Shown piece after piece: positions 59,138 to 64,000 of a DNA stretch of 64,000 nt; within the stretch, counting starts at the first letter, position 1; every line of letters starts with the position of its first letter. This DNA is from Larkinella sp049445795 (GTDB lineage: Bacteria; Bacteroidota; Bacteroidia; Cytophagales; Spirosomataceae). The stretch covers positions 62,001 to 126,000 of the forward strand of contig NZ_JBMSDT010000012.1 of the NCBI RefSeq assembly GCF_049445795.1, written 5' to 3'. The position numbers and the translations under genes were made by a program. The notes beneath the pieces were generated by a model, which worked only from the letters and a program-made list of their open reading frames with translations, was not told where the DNA came from and did no database searches.

Positions 59138-60736
59138 GTGCACACCAATTTTTACTTCCTCCGCCAGCTTGCCCCAGCCCTCGAACCGCAGTTGACCGGC
59201 CTGAAATTCATGGAATGTTTCAGCCAGGACCGCGACGAACTGGTGCTGGTGTTTGCGCAGGCCCGGGGAAAGGTCAATTTTTACCGGCCGTTTTTTATAA
59301 AAGCAACCCTACGGCCCGACTTTTCCGGTTTGCTGTTTCCCGAAACCGTCCAGCGCGCCCGCCAGAACAGCGTCGATCTGTTTGAGGAATGGTATGACCG
59401 CGACGTGCTGGCCGTTCGCTCGTTTCTGAACGAACGCTGTCTGGGAATTACGCTCAATGGTGGGGTTACGCTTCTGTTCAAATTCTTTGGAAACCGCCCG
59501 AACCTGCTCATTTTTTCGGAAGACACCGTCACGGATTTATTCAACAACAGACTCGTTTCCGACGCGCAACTACGGCTTTCGGCCCTCGACCGCCCGCTGG
59601 ATCAGTCCTGGGAAGCCTACGAACAAAGCGGTTTTGACCACCGGAAACTGTATCCGACCTTCGGAAAACTCGTCAATGCGTACCTGGACGATCACGGCCT
59701 CCGCGAAAAAACCGCCCCCGAGCAATGGGCACTGATTCAGGAAACCGTTTGGCAACTGGAAAAACCGCCTTTTTACCTCACTACCTTCCAGCACAAACCC
59801 ACGCTCTCGCTCCTGCCCTACGGCGAAATTCGCCAGGAATTTACGGACCCGATTGCCGCCAGCAACCGGTTTTATTCGGCCTTCATGGGGCAGAATACGC
59901 TGGAACGCGAGAAAGGCGAGGCCCTGCGACTCCTGGAAAAACGACTGAAACGCACCCAGGCCGCTATCGACATGAATCTGCAACGGCTGATCGGCCTTGA
60001 TGAAGCGGTGAAGAACGAGGAAATTGCCAACATCCTGATGGCAAACCTGCACCAGATTCCCGAAAAACCGGTTTCGCGCTCGCCCGAGGTGGTCGAACTG
60101 GAGGATTTTTACCGGAACACGCCCATCAAAATCAAGCTCAAAACCGAGCTGAGTCCGCAGAAAAACGCCGAGCATTATTACCGGAAATCCAAGAACGAGA
60201 AAATCGAAACGACGCTGCTGCAACAACAACTCGAAAACCGGGAAGCCGAAATCCGGCAGCTTCAGCAGCAACTCGACGCCATCCAGCCCATCGAGTCGTT
60301 GCGGGAACTGCGCAAATACCTCAAAAACAACCCGATTGGTGAAGAAAAAGCCGCTGATGGAACCGCCCCGCTCTTCAAGCAGGTCATTTACGAAGGTTTT
60401 GTAATTCTAATTGGCCGGAACGCCAAAAACAACGATCTGCTCACGCAGCAATACGCTTATAAAGACGACCTCTGGCTCCACGCCCGCGACGTGCCCGGTT
60501 CGCACGTGATCATCAAGTATAAAGCCGGAAAACCGTTTCCGAAAACCGTCATCGAACGGGCCGCCGAACTCGCGGCCTGGTATTCCAAACGCCGGACGGA
60601 TTCGCTGTGCCCGGTGATCGTAACGCCCAAGAAGTTTGTCCGAAAACCGAAAGGCCTGGCCGCCGGACAGGTGAAAGTGGAAAAAGAAGACGTGATTCTG
60701 GTTGAACCGAGGGACGAAGGCGCGCAGCGGGCGTAA
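59138..60736 (+). CDS. NFACT-family protein, RqcH-like
   Basis: A 532-residue protein with the NFACT order: the N-terminal domain (MHTNFYFLRQLAPALEPQLTG, RSFLNERCLGITLNGGVTLLFKFFGNRPNLL), a long coiled coil (about 275-400, including QQQLENREAEIRQLQQQLDA) and the NFACT-R domain DDLWLHARDVPGSHVIIKYKAG. RqcH proteins bind the 50S subunit and add alanine tails to stalled peptides. The start is a GTG at 59138, chosen because the following HTNFYFLRQL is the normal N-terminus. I did not verify every catalytic residue. It is a single gene. Confidence 0.9.
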   Translation: MHTNFYFLRQLAPALEPQLTGLKFMECFSQDRDELVLVFAQARGKVNFYRPFFIKATLRPDFSGLLFPETVQRARQNSVDLFEEWYDRDVLAVRSFLNERCLGITLNGGVTLLFKFFGNRPNLLIFSEDTVTDLFNNRLVSDAQLRLSALDRPLDQSWEAYEQSGFDHRKLYPTFGKLVNAYLDDHGLREKTAPEQWALIQETVWQLEKPPFYLTTFQHKPTLSLLPYGEIRQEFTDPIAASNRFYSAFMGQNTLEREKGEALRLLEKRLKRTQAAIDMNLQRLIGLDEAVKNEEIANILMANLHQIPEKPVSRSPEVVELEDFYRNTPIKIKLKTELSPQKNAEHYYRKSKNEKIETTLLQQQLENREAEIRQLQQQLDAIQPIESLRELRKYLKNNPIGEEKAADGTAPLFKQVIYEGFVILIGRNAKNNDLLTQQYAYKDDLWLHARDVPGSHVIIKYKAGKPFPKTVIERAAELAAWYSKRRTDSLCPVIVTPKKFVRKPKGLAAGQVKVEKEDVILVEPRDEGAQRA

Positions 60737-60835
60737 GGCAATTCTCCGAATTTCCCTTTTATTTATCGGGTGCGTAACCGAAATTCGCGGAGGATTGTGC
60801 CGCTTCGCACGGAAAACCCTTTCAACCAACCCGCT

Positions 60836-63481
60836 ATGTTAAAGATTTCCCTGAGTTTCATTTACGCTTTTCTGATCCTGGTTAGCCTGTTTCGACCCAC
60901 TAAAACCGTTGAAACAGAACCGGTTCGGACGGCCCCCGTTCCCAAGGCCCGGCTGGTGCCGGAAGGCCCCGACGACATTCGGTTTACCAACTTCGCGGGT
61001 CCGGACCTGACGCCTAGTCCGGCCTGTCTGGCGGTGGCTCCCACGGGCGAAGTGTTCGTCGGCGTCGACATGATGGGCTCGCTGGGCAAATCACCCGGCA
61101 AAGGCTACATCCTCAAATTGATCGATAAGGATAACGACGGCAAAGCCGACCAGCACACCAAATTTGCGATGGTCGACAACCCGCGCGGGATTCTGCCGGT
61201 TCGGGATCAGGTGTTTGTGCTGCACACGACGTTCTCGAAAGAAACCGGCAAAGCTACCGGCATGGACCTGGTGGTGTTCGACGACGCCAACCAGGACGGC
61301 GTGGCCGACGGTCCTTCCAAACCGCTGATCCAGAACATTAGCTCACCCAAATTTCTACAGAGCCGGGGCACCGACCACTCGACCAACGGCATCCGGATGG
61401 GTATCGACGGCTGGATTTACATTGCCGTGGGCGACTTCGGGTTTCACGATGCCGTCGACCGCAGCGGTAAAAAACTCACCATGCTCGGCGGAGGAATCGT
61501 GCGGGTCCGGCCCGACGGTACCGAAATGGAAATTTACACCCACGGTACCCGGAACATTTACGATGTGGCCATCGACCCGTTCATGAACACCTTCACGCGG
61601 GATAATACCAACGACGGCGGGGGCTGGAACATTCGGTTTAGTCACCACATTCAGTCAGGCGAATACGGCTATCCGGTTCTTTTTAAGCACTTTACGGAAG
61701 AAATTATCCCTGCCCTGGTCGACGTGGGTGGCGGCTCCGGAACGGGTTCTTTCTACCTGGACGAGCCGACCTGGCCCGCGAAGTATAACCGCGTGCCGAT
61801 GATGGCCGACTGGGGTCGCAACCAGTTGTACATCCACCGCGTGACAGCCGACGGAGCCAGCTACAAGCAGAAAGAAGAGGAATTTATCAAACTGGCCCAG
61901 ATTACCGACGTGGACGTGGATGCCTCGGGCCGCATGTACCTGGCCGCCTGGGACGGTGCCGGATATACGGGTAGCCCCAGCAAAGGCTTCGTCGTGCGGG
62001 CAACCCCGGCCAACTGGAGCTTCCAACCGTTTGAAAGCCTGAAAAAAGCGTCGATCAAAGAGTTGGGGAAAGGGCTTCAGTCGGCCAGCGCCGTGACGCG
62101 ACTGGCGGCTCAGCAGGAATTGCTCACGCGTCCAGTCAAACAGGCGACCAAAACCGCCTGGGATATTGCAGCCGATAAAAACCTGTCGAAGGAAGCCCGG
62201 ATTGCCGGGATGTACACCTACGCGCAAGCCGCCGGGGAAGAAGGTATCGCGAATCTGGTGAAGCTGACGGCCGAAAACGACATGCGGGAATACGCCCTGC
62301 GGGCCATCAGCGACCGAAAACCGTTCCTACCCAAAGCCCCCATTGAACCGTTCTTGCAAGGATTGAAAGACGGTTCTGAACGCGTTCGGGTAGCCGCCAC
62401 CATCGGTTTAGGGCGTCTGGGTCGGCCAGAAGCGGCTCCGGCCCTGTTGCAGACTACAGTTCCGGCTTCGTTTGTGTCGCCCGCCAAAAACACGGAAGGC
62501 CCCCACGCGACGCCGAATGCCGCGATTGTTCCGGCCCACCTGGCGGTTCGGGCGTTGGTCAGTCTGAACGCGGTCGATGCCTGTGTAAAGGCCATTGGCA
62601 CCGAACAGTCGACGCTGGCGCTCTGGGCGTTGCGGTACATGCACGACCCGAAAGCCGTCGACGGTTTGCTGTCGGCTTACCAACAGACCAAAGACGAGAA
62701 GCTGAAAAAGGAGATTCTGACGACAGTGGCCCGGTTGTATAAGAGAGAAGCGCCCTACGACGGTTCGTGGTGGTGGAGCACCCGGCCCGATACCCACGGC
62801 CCGTACTACAAAGGCATTACCTGGGAGTCGTCGCCCGCCATCGAGAAGTTCCTGAAAACGGAATTTGCGCAGGGGGGTGAAGCAGGACAACCCTTCTTTG
62901 CCGACCTAAACAGCCGTCTGCGGTTGGAAATCGCCGAATTTGGAAGCGATGAAGTCGTGGCGGCCAAGGAGGAAGTGAAAGTAGATCTGGAGAAAATCCG
63001 GAACCAGAAAGGGCAGATTGGCAAATCGTCGATTGAAGATGTGATGTTGGCGATGGCTAAAATCAAAGGGGATGCGGTGAAAGGGAAAGCCCTTTTTGCC
63101 CAGCAGGGTTGCATTGCCTGCCACAGCCTGTCGCGCAACGAACCGATGAAAGGGCCGTTCATGGGCCAGATTGGCTCGATCATGAACCGCGAGCAGATTG
63201 CCGAATCCATCCTGAAACCGAACGCGTCGATTTCGCAGGGCTTTTCCACGGTCCTGATTACGGCCAAAGGCAACAAAAGCTACACCGGTTTTGTCACGGA
63301 AGAATCGGCGACCAAACTGGTGCTGCGCGATATTACCGGCACCGTTACAACGCTGAAAGCCAGCGACGTGCTGAGCCGGAAAGAAATGGAAACCTCGATG
63401 ATGCCGTCTGGCCTGGCCGACGCCCTGTCGTACGAAGAATTCGCGTCACTGATCACGTTCCTGTCGGAGCAGAAGAAGTAA
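60836..63481 (+). CDS. Exported beta-propeller, HEAT-repeat and cytochrome c protein
   Basis: An 881-residue protein with an N-terminal hydrophobic segment (ISLSFIYAFLILVSLF). Residues ~40-410 resemble a glucose/sorbosone-dehydrogenase-type propeller (PSPACLAVAPTGEVFVGVD, GTDHSTNGIRMGIDGWIYIAVGDFG, GEYGYPVLF, DVDASGRMYLAAWDGAGYTG). HEAT-like helical repeats follow (~420-650; RVAATIGLGRLGRPEAAPALL). The C-terminus is a cytochrome c domain with CIACH at 759-763 and later Met residues. It is related in design to the protein at 31073, and is probably an electron-transferring periplasmic dehydrogenase. Its substrate is unknown. Confidence 0.88.
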   Translation: MLKISLSFIYAFLILVSLFRPTKTVETEPVRTAPVPKARLVPEGPDDIRFTNFAGPDLTPSPACLAVAPTGEVFVGVDMMGSLGKSPGKGYILKLIDKDNDGKADQHTKFAMVDNPRGILPVRDQVFVLHTTFSKETGKATGMDLVVFDDANQDGVADGPSKPLIQNISSPKFLQSRGTDHSTNGIRMGIDGWIYIAVGDFGFHDAVDRSGKKLTMLGGGIVRVRPDGTEMEIYTHGTRNIYDVAIDPFMNTFTRDNTNDGGGWNIRFSHHIQSGEYGYPVLFKHFTEEIIPALVDVGGGSGTGSFYLDEPTWPAKYNRVPMMADWGRNQLYIHRVTADGASYKQKEEEFIKLAQITDVDVDASGRMYLAAWDGAGYTGSPSKGFVVRATPANWSFQPFESLKKASIKELGKGLQSASAVTRLAAQQELLTRPVKQATKTAWDIAADKNLSKEARIAGMYTYAQAAGEEGIANLVKLTAENDMREYALRAISDRKPFLPKAPIEPFLQGLKDGSERVRVAATIGLGRLGRPEAAPALLQTTVPASFVSPAKNTEGPHATPNAAIVPAHLAVRALVSLNAVDACVKAIGTEQSTLALWALRYMHDPKAVDGLLSAYQQTKDEKLKKEILTTVARLYKREAPYDGSWWWSTRPDTHGPYYKGITWESSPAIEKFLKTEFAQGGEAGQPFFADLNSRLRLEIAEFGSDEVVAAKEEVKVDLEKIRNQKGQIGKSSIEDVMLAMAKIKGDAVKGKALFAQQGCIACHSLSRNEPMKGPFMGQIGSIMNREQIAESILKPNASISQGFSTVLITAKGNKSYTGFVTEESATKLVLRDITGTVTTLKASDVLSRKEMETSMMPSGLADALSYEEFASLITFLSEQKK

Positions 63482-63498
63482 TAAGTTCTCAGCATCTC

Positions 63499-63591
63499 CA
63501 CCGGCACCGGCCGCCCGGCCCAACCCCCTGAAGGGGGCTCTTGTTACCGGATTCTAGAAGCCCCCTTCAGGGGGTTGGGCCGGTGCCGGTG
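63499..63591. repeat. Palindromic repeat, family A (copy 3)
   Basis: Arms CACCGGCACCGG..CCCAACCCCCTGAAGGGGG and complement, with a centre CCGGATTCTAGAAGCCCC matching copy 2. It lies between convergent genes and could terminate both. Confidence 0.92.
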
Positions 63592-63600
63592 AAAAAGTCC

Positions 63601-64000
63601 TTATTTTTTCTTCTGGTTCAACTCAAACAAATACCCGTCCGGGTCGGGGAAGTAGATTTGCACGACACCATCAAAACGGACCTGCTTGTGGAACTTGACA
63701 TTATGCTGCGTCAGGAACTGCTCGGATTTGGCAATATCGTCGACGAACAGGGCAAAGTGGCTGCCGTCTTTATCGTGCGTGATGGTTTCCGTGCGGCCCG
63801 CCAGCAGGTGAATCTGCTGCCCGTTGCCAATGTCGAACCATGACCGGATGGCTTTCAGGTTGTCGGGGACTTCAATCGGTTTTAACCCTAAAATCTCGCG
63901 GTAAAACTTGGCGCTAGCCTGAATGTCTTTAACGTGCAACGCCAAGTGGTTATGCCCAACGATGCCGAGCGACGGCGGTGGCGTTTGTGAAAAACCGGCC
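63601..64000 (-). CDS. VOC-family (glyoxalase-like) protein, 5' end beyond the window
   Basis: About 133 codons of a vicinal-oxygen-chelate protein. The frame runs open past base 64000, reading GIVGHNHLALHVKDI, with GHNHLALHV giving a first metal-ligand His. It goes on through YREILGLKPIEVP, HFALFVDDIAKSEQFL and VQIYFPDPDGYLFELNQ (final Glu ligand). The part before GIVGHNH (FSQTPPPSL) hints at an exported form with a signal peptide beyond the edge. A TTG at 63945 could be a start, but the upstream His-containing stretch belongs to the fold. Substrate unknown. Confidence 0.85.
   Translation of the reverse strand, partial: AGFSQTPPPSLGIVGHNHLALHVKDIQASAKFYREILGLKPIEVPDNLKAIRSWFDIGNGQQIHLLAGRTETITHDKDGSHFALFVDDIAKSEQFLTQHNVKFHKQVRFDGVVQIYFPDPDGYLFELNQKKK

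Noticed and set aside
1..64000. CRISPR array
   Set aside because: The repeats found are palindromic pairs scattered singly across the window, not short direct repeats with regular spacers, and no cas gene is present.
1..64000. tRNA or rRNA genes
   Set aside because: I found no cloverleaf with a GTTCGANTC-type T arm in the gaps, and no rRNA-like stretch. A covariance search would be decisive.

Overview
The window looks like chromosomal DNA of a Bacteroidota of the order Cytophagales, probably family Spirosomataceae (Spirosoma/Larkinella-like). The reasons are a SusC/RagA-type TonB-linked receptor, several DUF1080 proteins, a SerB-SerA fusion, Bacteroidota-type TAnnTTTG promoter elements, weak Shine-Dalgarno sites and a moderately high GC content. 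The genus is an inference. I see no phage, integrated plasmid, transposase, CRISPR array, rRNA or tRNA. Housekeeping genes (recA, dnaA, serC/serA, mutAB) show this is core chromosome.

Layout. 1-1642: N-terminal half of a SusC-like receptor (minus). 2380-4653: katG with a strong terminator. 4762-8697: GH130 enzyme and a two-domain glycosyltransferase (minus pair). 8932-12978: RND exporter and GH3-type acyl-adenylating enzyme. 13071-18751: small membrane, stress and redox genes. 19048-22382: M13 peptidase lipoprotein, globin and an outer membrane barrel. 22601-26131: serine biosynthesis (serC plus a serB-serA fusion). 26153-26835: HEPN/MNT pair. 26839-30905: YheT-like hydrolase, DUF2911 protein and GH13 enzyme. 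31073-36065 and 40281-42503: secreted beta-propeller/cytochrome c, DUF1080 and Tat-exported Gfo/Idh/MocA genes, plausibly a periplasmic 3-keto-sugar pathway. 37490-40169: single-domain response regulators and a disordered acidic protein. 42749-50749: recA, envelope proteins, two tandem acyltransferases and dnaA. 51055-54621: methylmalonyl-CoA mutase mutA-mutB. 54662-60736: Uma2 protein, WapI-like protein, CheY-like regulator, MBL hydrolase, cellobiose-2-epimerase-like enzyme and an RqcH-like NFACT protein. 60836-63481: a second large propeller/HEAT/cytochrome c protein. 63601-64000: partial VOC protein.

The most unusual aspect is the density and placement of palindromic repeats. At least six families of 60-130 bp inverted repeats sit in the gaps. 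Several have entered coding sequence without breaking the frame: a roughly 49-codon insertion in the YheT-like hydrolase, a 'TATTC'-type insertion in mutA, a CCCTCTGCCC-type insertion in the mutB linker, and repeats that supply the C-termini of an acyltransferase and a metallopeptidase. Repeats also create false N-terminal extensions of mutA, the epimerase and a membrane protein. This resembles the protein-invading palindromic elements of Rickettsia, and is the candidate undescribed system here.
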